Assembly: GCA_965230565.1 (NCBI GenBank)
Contig: CBDDLH010000015.1
Span: 62,001-126,000 of the forward strand
Length of the DNA: 64,000 nt
DNA from: BCD1 sp965230565
Lineage (GTDB): Bacteria; Bacteroidota; Bacteroidia; Chitinophagales; Saprospiraceae
Reading direction: 5' to 3'
Below, in pieces: positions 18,892 to 27,550 of the stretch (the first letter of the stretch is position 1; each line of letters opens with the position of its first letter). The notes below the pieces were generated by a model that was given only the letters and a program-made list of their open reading frames with translations, was not told where the DNA came from and did no database searches. A program made the position numbers and the translations under genes.

Positions 18892-19557
18892 TTAATCCAC
18901 ATATTTTTCATGTAATGCTTCAATAGGCGCATTTTTGTCATGTTCATGAATATGTTTATGCCAGACGGTAAGCTTATTCAGAATGGCCAGGGCCTCTGTT
19001 AATTCATCGGGTTGTAAATTGCCCTTTATTATTTCGGACACCTTATGCATTTCATCAAAAGCTAAAAATATTTCCCGCTTTCCGGCGGCCGTCAAAGCAA
19101 CACGCTTGGCCCGGCGATCATTTTCATCCCGGTATTCGTGAACCAAGCCGTTTTTAATTAAGCGTTTGATGAGTTCACTTCCACTGGACATTTCCATCAT
19201 GTGTTCGCCTATCAACTCATTTTTTAACAAACTTCCTTCCTTTAAAAGGGTAGCGAGAAAACCAAACTCATCAATAGTATTAAAGGCTGTTTTTGAAAAA
19301 GCTTTTTTGAGATAGTGTTTGGCAAAACGAAACAGGCCGGTTAACAATACAGAGAATTCGACCTCCGGTATTGAACGAAAATTCATAAAGTTCTCCTTTC
19401 TGTAAGTGGCCGCCTCACCGGAAGGTTCACTTTCTACACTATATACCTTATCCTTCAGGAAAAAAGCAAATGCTTTAATTCCTCCTTCCCCACCCTGTTT
19501 TTCAAAGGCTTCCACATGGTCCAAAAGGTCTCTTACTAACTGAAAATTATTCGACAT
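18892..19557 (-). CDS. MarR family transcriptional regulator
   Basis: A 221-residue winged-helix regulator. The start at 19557 (MSNNFQLVRDLLDH) is preferred over an upstream in-frame ATG at 19596, because 19596 would lie across its own likely promoter. The DNA-binding part runs at about 95-180: FGFLATLLKEGSLLKNELIGEHMMEM is the helix-turn-helix and VHEYRDENDRRAKRVALTAAGK the wing with the conserved D..DRR..R. An N-terminal ~80-residue extension is longer than usual for MarR. It is divergent from a TonB-dependent receptor across 122 bases holding a palindrome between the two promoters, so it probably represses both. Confidence 0.9.
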   Translation of the reverse strand: MSNNFQLVRDLLDHVEAFEKQGGEGGIKAFAFFLKDKVYSVESEPSGEAATYRKENFMNFRSIPEVEFSVLLTGLFRFAKHYLKKAFSKTAFNTIDEFGFLATLLKEGSLLKNELIGEHMMEMSSGSELIKRLIKNGLVHEYRDENDRRAKRVALTAAGKREIFLAFDEMHKVSEIIKGNLQPDELTEALAILNKLTVWHKHIHEHDKNAPIEALHEKYVD

Positions 19558-19582
19558 TGAACTTTTTTTTAAAAATTTACTA

Positions 19583-19621
19583 CAAAAATATAGCATTTAT
19601 TCGAAAAATGCATTAGTTTTG
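19583..19621. promoter_or_regulatory. Divergent marR/TonB-receptor promoters with central MarR operator
   Basis: Minus-strand -7 box CAAAAATA (19583-19590, read as TATTTTTG) and plus-strand -7 box TAGTTTTG (19614-19621) face away from each other. Exactly between them, two bases from each, sits the 19-bp palindrome GCATTT-ATTCGAA-AAATGC (19593-19611). A dimeric MarR bound here would block both promoters. The symmetry is seen directly; the regulator assignment is inferred from position. Confidence 0.7.
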
Positions 19622-19679
19622 TGGAAGTTTTTACATAAAAAGTTAAACAAAAGTGAGAAATCAAAATATTTTAACACAA

Positions 19680-22061
19680 ATGAGATCATCCATTTTAACC
19701 CTTATACTCTTATTAGTGGCTGGTTTTGCCTTTGGCCAGGGCAAAGCGTCCGTTTCTGGTATCATCATGGATGCCAATAATAACGAACCCATTCCATTTG
19801 CAAACGTACTTGTTGAAGACAGTGACAGAGGAACTACTTCAGATATTGATGGACGTTTCAAGATTGAGAATGTTGCTCCCGGGTTCATTAACCTTAAGGT
19901 TTCCTTTATAGGTTATGATACCAAAATCAGCCAGGACGTAAATGTAACCAGTAGCACCAATGCTCCTTTTGTTGAGATCAAACTTCAGCCAAGTCAGGCC
20001 GTTTTGGAGGAGGTAGTGGTCACGGTTGACCGATTTGAAAAAAGAGCAGAAGCCCCGATATCCATGCAGAGCATTGGTTTGAAAGAAATTGAAAGTAATC
20101 CGGGAAGTAACCGGGATATTTCAAGGGTAATACAATCATTCCCAGGCGTTGGATCCACGCCGGCTTTCAGAAATGACGTACTCATCCGAGGAGGTGGTCC
20201 AAGTGAAAACCGTTTCTTTTTAGACGGCATTGAAATTCCGGTACTGAATCACTTTTCCACTCAGGGTGCCTCTGGCGGCCCGGTGGGTATTATCAATGCA
20301 GACTTTATCCAATCAGTAGATTTTTATTCCGGATCATTTCCGGCAGCTAAATACAATGCACTAAGCGGCGTGTTAGATTTCACTCAAAAAGAAGGCAGTA
20401 AAGACAGAACGAATGTCCAGGCGGCTTTGGGTGCCAGTGAGTCTTCCTTTACCCTTGACGGGCCTCTTGGAGAAAAGACCAGTTATATTTTTTCTGTTAG
20501 AAGGTCTTATCTTCAGTTTTTGTTCCAGGCCCTGGAACTGCCTTTTCTTCCGACATTTAATGATTATCAGTTCAAGGTAAAAACCAATTTTGATCCAAAA
20601 AACCAGCTGACCATCATCAGTTTGGGATCATTGGACCGCTTGTCCCTGAACAATAATATCGTAGATCCTGACCCCTCCCAGGAATTCATTTTGACTCAAA
20701 TACCCATAAATAACCAGTGGAGTTATACTATTGGTGCTAACTACAAAAGATTCTTTGATAAAGGTTTCCACACTTTTATTTTGAGCCGGAACATGCTGGA
20801 CAATGAATTTTACAAATATCCTGACAATGACGAATCGCTTCCTAGAAGTTTTGATTATAACTCAGAAGAGATCGAAAACAAATTCAGATATGAACTGACT
20901 GTCAACGACAATGATATAAAATACACGATGAGTGCTAATCTCGAGAGAGCCAAGTATTTCAATACAACAGCACAGCAACTCGTGGTAAATGATAGTCTGG
21001 TGAACTTCGATTACAGCTCTTCTCTGAAGCTGATCAAATATGGACTTTCAGCTCAAGCCTCCAAGAGGTTCTTCGACAACAGGTTCCTCGTTTCATTGGG
21101 TGTAAGAGCAGACGCAAACAATTACAACGATGAAATGAATAATCTGCTGAAGCAGTTATCTCCGAGATTGGCGATGTCCTACTCTTTGACGGACAAATCA
21201 AAAATTACTGCCGGTGTAGGAAGATACTTCCAGTTGCCAGCCTATACAACGCTTGGAATTCGCAACAGTGAGGGACAACTGAGCAACCTCGAAACTGCCA
21301 GATTCATAGGAGCCAACCACTTCAATCTTGGAACGGAATACAGATTCTCCAGAGCTGCTCTGGTTTCCATCGAAGGGTTCTACAAAGATTACTTCCAATA
21401 CCCGATTGATTTGATCACCGGTGCAAGTCTGGCGAACCAGGGAGCCGAATACAGCAGTATTGCCGGCGCATCTCCTGCCACTTTCACGGGTGAAGGCCAG
21501 GCGGTTGGATTTGAAGTCCTCAACAGAATTAACCTCAAGAAGTTTTCACTCCTGGCCTCCTATACTTATTTCATCAGCCAGTTTACCAACCTTGAAGAAG
21601 AATTAATTGCTTCTTCCTGGGATAGCAGGCACCTGCTCACCATTACCGGAACAAAAGACTTTAAGAACAACTGGCGGGCTGGATTCAAGTGGAGATTGGT
21701 GGGAGGTTTGCCATATACTCCTTTTGACCTGGAAACATCTGCGAATATCATGGCCTGGAACGCCCGAGGGCAGGCATACCCCGACTTTGACCGCCTGAAC
21801 TCTGAGCGACTTTCGCCTTTCCACCAGCTGGACTTGAGGGTCGATAAGAACTTTTATTTTAACAAATGGTCACTAATGCTTTATGTGGACATTCAAAATG
21901 TCTACAATTTCCAGAGTGAAAGCCAGAATTTTGTGATCAGACAAAAAAACGAAGATGGAACATATAAAACGACCAACAACGGAAGAGATTATGTACTGGA
22001 ATCTGTACCTAATCTTTCGGGTACGGTTCTACCGACGGTTGGTATAATGATAAAGCTCTAA
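19680..22061 (+). CDS. TonB-dependent outer-membrane receptor with carboxypeptidase-regulatory-like domain
   Basis: A ~793-residue outer-membrane transporter. A GTG at 19653 would add nine residues; the ATG at 19680 begins the signal peptide more cleanly (MRSSILTLILLLVAGFAFGQ). A CarboxypepD_reg-like domain (about 25-115; VSGIIMDANNNEPIPFANVLVEDS) is followed by the plug (about 120-230; SNPGSNRDISRVIQSFPGVG, DVLIRGGGPSENRFFLDGIEIP) and a beta-barrel ending in VLPTVGIMIKL. It lacks a SusD partner, so it is not a classic Sus pair. The substrate is unknown. It is divergent from and likely controlled by the MarR gene, which suggests a small-molecule or stress signal. A strong terminator follows. 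Confidence 0.92.
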   Translation: MRSSILTLILLLVAGFAFGQGKASVSGIIMDANNNEPIPFANVLVEDSDRGTTSDIDGRFKIENVAPGFINLKVSFIGYDTKISQDVNVTSSTNAPFVEIKLQPSQAVLEEVVVTVDRFEKRAEAPISMQSIGLKEIESNPGSNRDISRVIQSFPGVGSTPAFRNDVLIRGGGPSENRFFLDGIEIPVLNHFSTQGASGGPVGIINADFIQSVDFYSGSFPAAKYNALSGVLDFTQKEGSKDRTNVQAALGASESSFTLDGPLGEKTSYIFSVRRSYLQFLFQALELPFLPTFNDYQFKVKTNFDPKNQLTIISLGSLDRLSLNNNIVDPDPSQEFILTQIPINNQWSYTIGANYKRFFDKGFHTFILSRNMLDNEFYKYPDNDESLPRSFDYNSEEIENKFRYELTVNDNDIKYTMSANLERAKYFNTTAQQLVVNDSLVNFDYSSSLKLIKYGLSAQASKRFFDNRFLVSLGVRADANNYNDEMNNLLKQLSPRLAMSYSLTDKSKITAGVGRYFQLPAYTTLGIRNSEGQLSNLETARFIGANHFNLGTEYRFSRAALVSIEGFYKDYFQYPIDLITGASLANQGAEYSSIAGASPATFTGEGQAVGFEVLNRINLKKFSLLASYTYFISQFTNLEEELIASSWDSRHLLTITGTKDFKNNWRAGFKWRLVGGLPYTPFDLETSANIMAWNARGQAYPDFDRLNSERLSPFHQLDLRVDKNFYFNKWSLMLYVDIQNVYNFQSESQNFVIRQKNEDGTYKTTNNGRDYVLESVPNLSGTVLPTVGIMIKL

Positions 22062-22080
22062 TAATCTGAACATCCACAAG

Positions 22081-22138
22081 CTACCTTATAGAAATACTAT
22101 TATTTTTTAAAATTGTATTTCTATAAGGTGGATTTTTT
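22081..22138 (+). terminator. Rho-independent terminator after the TonB receptor gene
   Basis: A 17-bp stem (22081-22097 with 22115-22131, one G-T pair) with a 17-base loop is followed by ATTTTTTT. It separates the receptor gene from the sensor kinase gene. Confidence 0.9.
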
Positions 22139-22174
22139 TCTCTTCTGGGTTCCACTTAGTATTTTTACGTACTA

Positions 22175-25000
22175 ATGAGAATCGCACCTAAATTTCTTTT
22201 GCCCATATTGGTCATGATATTGGTTGGATGTAACCAATATCCAATTATCGAGGATAACACAAATTCCGTCCTTCCTGACTCTGATGACCATATATCTGTT
22301 ATGGTAAATGGGCAAGAAATCAACTTTTCGGATTCCGTTTCTCTTCTTTCTTTCTGTTATTTACTTCCTTCGGAAGAGGATATTTCCAGCCAGATCCAAT
22401 CCGACCAAATTCAGCTCAAAAACTACCCCTCCGCCTCTACCCTCTCCCAACCCGTTAAGGATAAAGCTATTCATTGGCTGGGTTTCGAAATTGAAAACCC
22501 TGACAGTTCCGATAAATCAATATTAATTTATGTTGGGTATGAACATGATGTAGAAATCTTTGGATTGGACTCCAAAACTCGTCTTGGCACCATGGTTCCT
22601 GCGAAAAATAAAAGATCAGCTCTGGAGCCTGGTTTTTTTCTAAGAGAAGAAGGGTTTAGTGGACAGGTAGCCTTTTCGCTTGCTCCAAACGAAAAAAAGA
22701 GGGTTTTTCTCAAGACAAAAAGAAAAATCAACAAGCCATTACCGCTGGACATCCAGTTAATGACTCCGCAATTTTGGGAAAAAAGAACTCAGGCAGATTT
22801 CCGACATTTCAGTCAGGGCCTATTCCAGGGAGTAATTTGGGCACTTATCCTATATCATCTCCTGTTGTTTTTAACGCTCAAGGACCGGACTTATCTCTAT
22901 TATAGTGCCTACATGATTTGTATTTCCATGTTGACCCTGGGCGATTTTGGATATTGGCAGTCTCACTTATTCAAAGACAGCCCCTATATCGGATGGTGTC
23001 TATTCCAGGTACTGCAATACGCCACAGGAATCATGACTTTCGTTTTTATGCAAAGTTTTGTCCGTTTTGACAAATTGTACCCCAAATACAATAAATGGGT
23101 GACCCGATTCATACAGATCAATCTTGGTATTCTGGCATTAGTAATCGTTTCCTGGTTGCCATTTGAGGATTACATCATTGTTGAGATCACCAGGATTCTC
23201 ATTATTCCATTTGTTGCTGCGGGCCTTGCAGTCTGTTATCTCCTGATTCGTTCTAAAGATGCTGTGGCCTGGTATTTTGCTGTTGCCGGCGGTATTTTTG
23301 CCATTGCCGTTTTAATTAATGCGTATTTTGAATTTTTCGCCAGCAATCCCGATCTCGAAACCAATTATTCCCGTTATTACATCATCCAGGCAACAGCCAT
23401 ACTTCACCTGTTGACCTTTTCCCTGGGTATGGGATATCGGCAAAGACAAAAAGATCTCGAAACACAGCGAACTGTCGAGCTGGACAAATTGAAGACTCGC
23501 TTATACACCAACATCACCCATGAATTCAGAACACCGTTGACCGTTATCATGGGTATGGCTGACAGGGTAAAGAATCATCCTGAAGAAAGACGATTGATCC
23601 GACGGAACAGTAAAAATCTGCTCAATCTTATCAACCAAATGCTGGACCTCGCCAAGCTTGAATCCGGAAACCTGCAGGTGACTTACGTTCAGGGAGATAT
23701 TGTACCGTATCTGCAATACCTGGGTGAATCATTTCAGTCTATGGCCGATGACAAAGGAATAAACCTGACCTTTTACCCGGAAACGGATTCCCTGGAAATG
23801 GATTTTGATGAAGCCAAAGTTCAGCACATCGTCTACAACTTATTATCCAATGCCATCAAATTCACGGAAAAAGGAGGTAAGGTCGTTTTCCATATCACCC
23901 AAACCGTTCAGGATGGCAAACCATTCTTGAAATTTAAAGTAAAAGACACCGGAATTGGTATTTCAAAGGAAGAGCTTCCTTTTATTTTTGACCGCTTCCA
24001 CCAGGTAGATGCTTCCTCCACCCGAAAAGAAGAAGGCACGGGTATTGGTCTTGCACTTACCAAAGAACTCGTAGAATTGCTCCACGGAAAAATTGAAGTT
24101 CAGAGTACTCCAGGAAAAGGAACAGAATTCACCATATTATTGCCTGTCACACAGAAAGCTCCCAAATTGGAGCAATCAGCCATTATTGATGAGCCCGTTA
24201 CTGAAGAAGCCATTGGATTAGATGAACAACAGACGGTAGAAAATCCTGATGAACTGCCTGTTTTGCTAATCATTGAAGACAATAAAGATGTAGCTCGGTA
24301 TATTGAAAGCATTATTGCGCTGGAATATAAAATCGTCAAAGCCTTTGATGGACAACAGGGAATTGACCTGGCCATCAAACAAGTACCCGACATCATCATC
24401 AGTGATGTGATGATGCCGGAAAAAAATGGCTATGAGGTCTGTGATACGCTAAAAGGCGATGAACGGACCAGCCATATTCCCATTATTTTGCTGACAGCCA
24501 AAGCTGCCCAGGAGGACAAAATCGAAGGACTGAAATATGGTGCCGATGCCTTTTTGGTAAAGCCCTTTGATAAAGAAGAATTAATCGTTCGACTGGAAAA
24601 ACTGGTGGAAACCCGTAAAGCGCTGCAAGAAAGGTTTGCGGCTTTTCCCACCCGGACTAAAGAATCATTTTCCGAACCAAACCAGGAAAATATCTTTCTG
24701 GAAAAATTACGGTCCGTTGTTCAGGAAAACATGGATGAAACGGAATTTGGGGTTCCTCAAATGGCAGAAAAGCTGTTGATGAGCCAAATGCAGGTCTATC
24801 GTAAACTGAAGGCCTTAACCAATAATACGCCTTCCCAATTCATCCGTTCCATTCGTCTTCAAAAGGCTAAAGAACTACTAAAAACCACTGATCTCAATAT
24901 TTCAGAGATCGCATATGACGTAGGTTTTGCCGATCCAAATTACTTTTCTCGCACTTTTCAGCAGGAATTTGGCTTATCGCCTTCAGACTTTCGCAACTAA
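22175..25000 (+). CDS. Hybrid two-component regulator: 7TMR-DISM sensor, histidine kinase, receiver, AraC DNA-binding domain
   Basis: A 941-residue single-chain two-component system. A lipobox (MILVGCNQ, Cys19) precedes an extracellular 7TMR-DISM sensor domain (about 45-195), seven membrane helices (about 205-420), HisKA with H-box ITHEFRTPLTV (His449), HATPase_c with N-box NLLSNAIKFTEKGG and G-boxes DTGIGI and GTGIGLAL, a receiver with phospho-acceptor Asp744 (IISDVMMPEKNGYE), and a C-terminal AraC helix-turn-helix pair (about 840-941). All key residues are present. Signal perceived outside passes to promoter binding within one protein. The DISM sensor differs from the Reg_prop beta-propellers of polysaccharide-sensing HTCS. 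The adjacent 206-residue and PLC genes are possible targets. Confidence 0.93.
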   Translation: MRIAPKFLLPILVMILVGCNQYPIIEDNTNSVLPDSDDHISVMVNGQEINFSDSVSLLSFCYLLPSEEDISSQIQSDQIQLKNYPSASTLSQPVKDKAIHWLGFEIENPDSSDKSILIYVGYEHDVEIFGLDSKTRLGTMVPAKNKRSALEPGFFLREEGFSGQVAFSLAPNEKKRVFLKTKRKINKPLPLDIQLMTPQFWEKRTQADFRHFSQGLFQGVIWALILYHLLLFLTLKDRTYLYYSAYMICISMLTLGDFGYWQSHLFKDSPYIGWCLFQVLQYATGIMTFVFMQSFVRFDKLYPKYNKWVTRFIQINLGILALVIVSWLPFEDYIIVEITRILIIPFVAAGLAVCYLLIRSKDAVAWYFAVAGGIFAIAVLINAYFEFFASNPDLETNYSRYYIIQATAILHLLTFSLGMGYRQRQKDLETQRTVELDKLKTRLYTNITHEFRTPLTVIMGMADRVKNHPEERRLIRRNSKNLLNLINQMLDLAKLESGNLQVTYVQGDIVPYLQYLGESFQSMADDKGINLTFYPETDSLEMDFDEAKVQHIVYNLLSNAIKFTEKGGKVVFHITQTVQDGKPFLKFKVKDTGIGISKEELPFIFDRFHQVDASSTRKEEGTGIGLALTKELVELLHGKIEVQSTPGKGTEFTILLPVTQKAPKLEQSAIIDEPVTEEAIGLDEQQTVENPDELPVLLIIEDNKDVARYIESIIALEYKIVKAFDGQQGIDLAIKQVPDIIISDVMMPEKNGYEVCDTLKGDERTSHIPIILLTAKAAQEDKIEGLKYGADAFLVKPFDKEELIVRLEKLVETRKALQERFAAFPTRTKESFSEPNQENIFLEKLRSVVQENMDETEFGVPQMAEKLLMSQMQVYRKLKALTNNTPSQFIRSIRLQKAKELLKTTDLNISEIAYDVGFADPNYFSRTFQQEFGLSPSDFRN

Positions 25001-25192
25001 TTAACAACCAGCCACTTAGCATTTATTTTACATGCAAAATGTAAGATTTGTGCTGCTTTTTCACCCGACATTGCAGGATTTATCCAGCATTTTGAAAAAT
25101 AGCTGAAGGCCCTCCTGAGCCTTTTGCCCCCACCTTTGTGTCATCCCCCGCAATTACTGAACGCTATTTGTTAACCTTCAAAAAACAGAACC

Positions 25193-25813
25193 ATGTTAGG
25201 TTTACCAAAATTAAAATTAATCGAAAACCAGAAAGAACTTTCTTTCTTCGGAAAAGTGTATTTCAAAAATTCGGGTTTACCCGTTCCTGAGCAATACCTG
25301 AACAATCCGAGAAACAGAGTATTTGGTATTTATTACAAAAAGGAAATGATCGGTGGTTTCATTCTGGGGAATGGTCCCGATTTCAGAACTATTGAAGTTT
25401 TCGCCAAGGAAGAGATACACGACGAACTGTATGCCAACATGCAGGGAAGAGCAAATTACACCGAGATCTGTTGTTTCTGGATCAAAAAAACTTACAGAAC
25501 CAAAACCAGCATCAACTTTTTCATTTGGTTATCCATGGCTTATTCTCTCAAGAAATACGGTTCCAGATATTTTCTATTTGGAACCTGCTCTAGAGCATTG
25601 GCCAAGCTATACGCCACGACACCGAAATCAATATTATTGCACACGGACAGAATCAATAAAAAACACACCTTTATTTTCTGGGCCGTCCGAAAGACCTGCA
25701 TTTCAGGCATTCTGGAAATTGTAAAATTCAAGTTGTATCGGGTTTTAAATATAAAAGCTACACACAGGAGTCAATCCATTCCCAAAGTACAACTAAGCAG
25801 AAAGGCTGCTTAA
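25193..25813 (+). CDS. Uncharacterised protein, possibly GNAT-like acyltransferase
   Basis: A 206-residue protein with no signal peptide and one moderately hydrophobic stretch (INFFIWLSMAYSLKKYGSRYFLFG). The middle segment NRVFGIYYKKEMIGGFILGNG resembles the beta-hairpin of GNAT acyltransferases, and the later SLKKYGSRYFLFGTCS could be its helix and strand, but no acetyl-CoA P-loop (Q/RxxGxG/A) is seen, so I leave the function open. The C-terminus is basic. It is 39 bases before the PLC-like gene and the two are probably one transcript. An imperfect -7 element CACCTTTG lies about 60 bases upstream. Confidence 0.7.
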   Translation: MLGLPKLKLIENQKELSFFGKVYFKNSGLPVPEQYLNNPRNRVFGIYYKKEMIGGFILGNGPDFRTIEVFAKEEIHDELYANMQGRANYTEICCFWIKKTYRTKTSINFFIWLSMAYSLKKYGSRYFLFGTCSRALAKLYATTPKSILLHTDRINKKHTFIFWAVRKTCISGILEIVKFKLYRVLNIKATHRSQSIPKVQLSRKAA

Positions 25814-25852
25814 CCACATCAATACCCATTATTAATTTCAAAAAAAATTATC

Positions 25853-27295
25853 ATGAAAAATTCACTTAATAAAATACTGGCTCTGGCCATCATAATTTCT
25901 TTATGTTTTGGTTTCATCAACCTTCCAATCACAGGAGAGGATTACCGCAACATCGATATGAGTAATTGGATGGGGGAACTTTATTCCACCATAGGCGAAA
26001 AACCTCTTCACGAGATCGCCATGCCCGGCACCCACGACTCCCCTATGTACAAAGGCATGGGTGACGGAGATGCAGCCAAGAATCAGAATAAATCCTTTTC
26101 CGGGCAGTTGAATGCCGGAGCAAGAGCTTTTGATTTCCGTTTTGGATATGCATGGGATGAATGTGCTGCCTTCCCTGGGAGTTTTTCCGATCCCCGGCTG
26201 GACTCCAAAAACGATGGTCCTCAATGCTGGACGTGTCCTTCCGGATATGAAAGGACATTAGAAGGCATTACTTCTTCAAAAGCATGTATTAAAAAAGGAG
26301 GCACCAAATATGCCAAGGCCAAAAAACACGGCAAAGGAACGGGTATTTTTGGCACTGACTGCCCCGGAGGTCAATTCTGGGATCCCAATTCTTACTGCTG
26401 GAGTTGCCCGGATGGATATAGTAGAACAGCCCACCCTGTAACATCAGGAAAGGCATGCTCAAAAAAAGTAAGAGATCAATTTGCAAAAGCTAATTACGAA
26501 GGGCCATTTTTGACACCTTACAATTCCGGTAACCTGCTTTACTCAAAAGTTGTACCCTGGGCTATAGGAAAGACCAATGAATTAACTGGATTAGGACTCA
26601 CTACACCTGCAGCGGTAAAAACCACCATCGTGATGTGTACCGGAAATTTCATGAGAAAGCCTGATTATTACATGGCCGGTCATGAGCGAATGTTCATCGA
26701 TTATACCCTCAGGGAAACCCTTCAGGAAATCAGACGGTGGATCAAAAGCCATCCGGGGGAAACCATCATACTAAGGCTCTGGGATTATGATATGCGCGGT
26801 AAACGAAATACCTATTATGATCAATTTAAAACCTATTTAGGTGAGGATGTCATTTACAAGACCTCCAACAGTAAAAACCCAGCAGAGGTATTACAAAAAA
26901 ACGTCAGAGGAAAAGTAATTCTACTCCATGACCAGCCGGAGAATGATTTGATGTGGAACTACAAAAACGATTGGTACACAGAAGGTGGTTATCGAGGTTC
27001 AGGCGACGGAAATGTTACCAATTACAAAAATTACCTCAATTCAGTGGTTGATGCTACGCAGGGTCAAAACTCTCTATACTTCTTCAAAACCTGTTTAACT
27101 CCCTACGGTACCAATAGTTCAGGTTCTCAGGATCCTTACAGCCTGGCTAAGAAGTGGCATCCTACCCTGGAACAATTGATCACCAACGACTGGAAGTATA
27201 AACAGCTGAATATTGTAGCCATAGATTTTATCGGCAATTTCAACGGCATTGCCAAACATGTTGTACTGTCTAATTTACCTGTAAACGAGCGATAA
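25853..27295 (+). CDS. Secreted PI-specific phospholipase C-like protein with Cys-rich insertion
   Basis: A 480-residue exported protein with a signal peptide (MKNSLNKILALAIIISLCFG). It has the PI-PLC X-domain fold: first catalytic His with Asp in AMPGTHDSPMY (H61, D62), Asp94 and Arg96 in AFDFRFG, and the second His in MAGHERMF (H277), then TIILRLWDYD. Between Arg96 and His277 lies an unusual ~170-residue insertion with two Cys-rich CWTCPSGYERT / CWSCPDGYSRT repeats (Cys at 125, 128, 145 and 170, 182, 185, 202), similar in style to GCC2/GCC3-type or EGF-like modules. The predicted activity is cleavage of phosphatidylinositol or a related phosphodiester outside the cell. No lipobox or T9SS tail. 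Confidence 0.82.
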   Translation: MKNSLNKILALAIIISLCFGFINLPITGEDYRNIDMSNWMGELYSTIGEKPLHEIAMPGTHDSPMYKGMGDGDAAKNQNKSFSGQLNAGARAFDFRFGYAWDECAAFPGSFSDPRLDSKNDGPQCWTCPSGYERTLEGITSSKACIKKGGTKYAKAKKHGKGTGIFGTDCPGGQFWDPNSYCWSCPDGYSRTAHPVTSGKACSKKVRDQFAKANYEGPFLTPYNSGNLLYSKVVPWAIGKTNELTGLGLTTPAAVKTTIVMCTGNFMRKPDYYMAGHERMFIDYTLRETLQEIRRWIKSHPGETIILRLWDYDMRGKRNTYYDQFKTYLGEDVIYKTSNSKNPAEVLQKNVRGKVILLHDQPENDLMWNYKNDWYTEGGYRGSGDGNVTNYKNYLNSVVDATQGQNSLYFFKTCLTPYGTNSSGSQDPYSLAKKWHPTLEQLITNDWKYKQLNIVAIDFIGNFNGIAKHVVLSNLPVNER

Positions 27296-27318
27296 TTTTC
27301 AAAATATCAATTTACCTA

Positions 27319-27354
27319 TTTTCCGGTTCCTGATTCACCTTGGGAACCGGAAAA
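27319..27354. other. 12-bp hairpin downstream of the PLC-like gene
   Basis: TTTTCCGGTTCC (27319-27330) pairs exactly with GGAACCGGAAAA (27343-27354) around a 12-base loop. The T-run is on the 5' side, so it is not a textbook terminator, but its position just after the stop suggests a transcript-end or stabilising structure. Confidence 0.6.
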
Positions 27355-27371
27355 AACAACTCATGTAAAGT

Positions 27372-27440
27372 ATGAAAAAGCTGGTTGTAATGATTTACAT
27401 CCTATGTCTGCTATTGCCATTACTCTTACTGATTTTTTAG
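27372..27440 (+). CDS. Possible 22-residue hydrophobic peptide
   Basis: The frame MKKLVVMIYILCLLLPLLLL-IF begins with two Lys after Met and is otherwise a single membrane-spanning stretch, like many small membrane peptides. It sits between a hairpin and the convergent terminator of the DUF1566 gene. No promoter was identified and such short frames arise by chance, so confidence is low. Confidence 0.25.
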   Translation: MKKLVVMIYILCLLLPLLLLIF

Positions 27441-27483
27441 TCATCAAAACCCCATATTTTTTAACTCAGCATGAAAATGACAA

Positions 27484-27527
27484 TAAAAACAGGACTGAAG
27501 ACAAAGTGTCCCCTTATCTCAGTCCTG
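27484..27527 (-). terminator. Terminator of the DUF1566/sigma-factor operon
   Basis: On the minus strand CAGGACTGA and TCAGTCCTG form a 9-bp stem (27519-27527 with 27490-27498), then GTTTTTATTG. It lies 24 bases after the DUF1566 gene stop. Confidence 0.85.
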
Positions 27528-27550
27528 AAAAGTCAAACTAAAATCATTGA

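Noticed and set aside
27319..27354. Rho-independent terminator call
   Set aside because: The stem is perfect but the T-run is on the 5' side and A-run on the 3' side in both orientations, so it is listed only as a hairpin.
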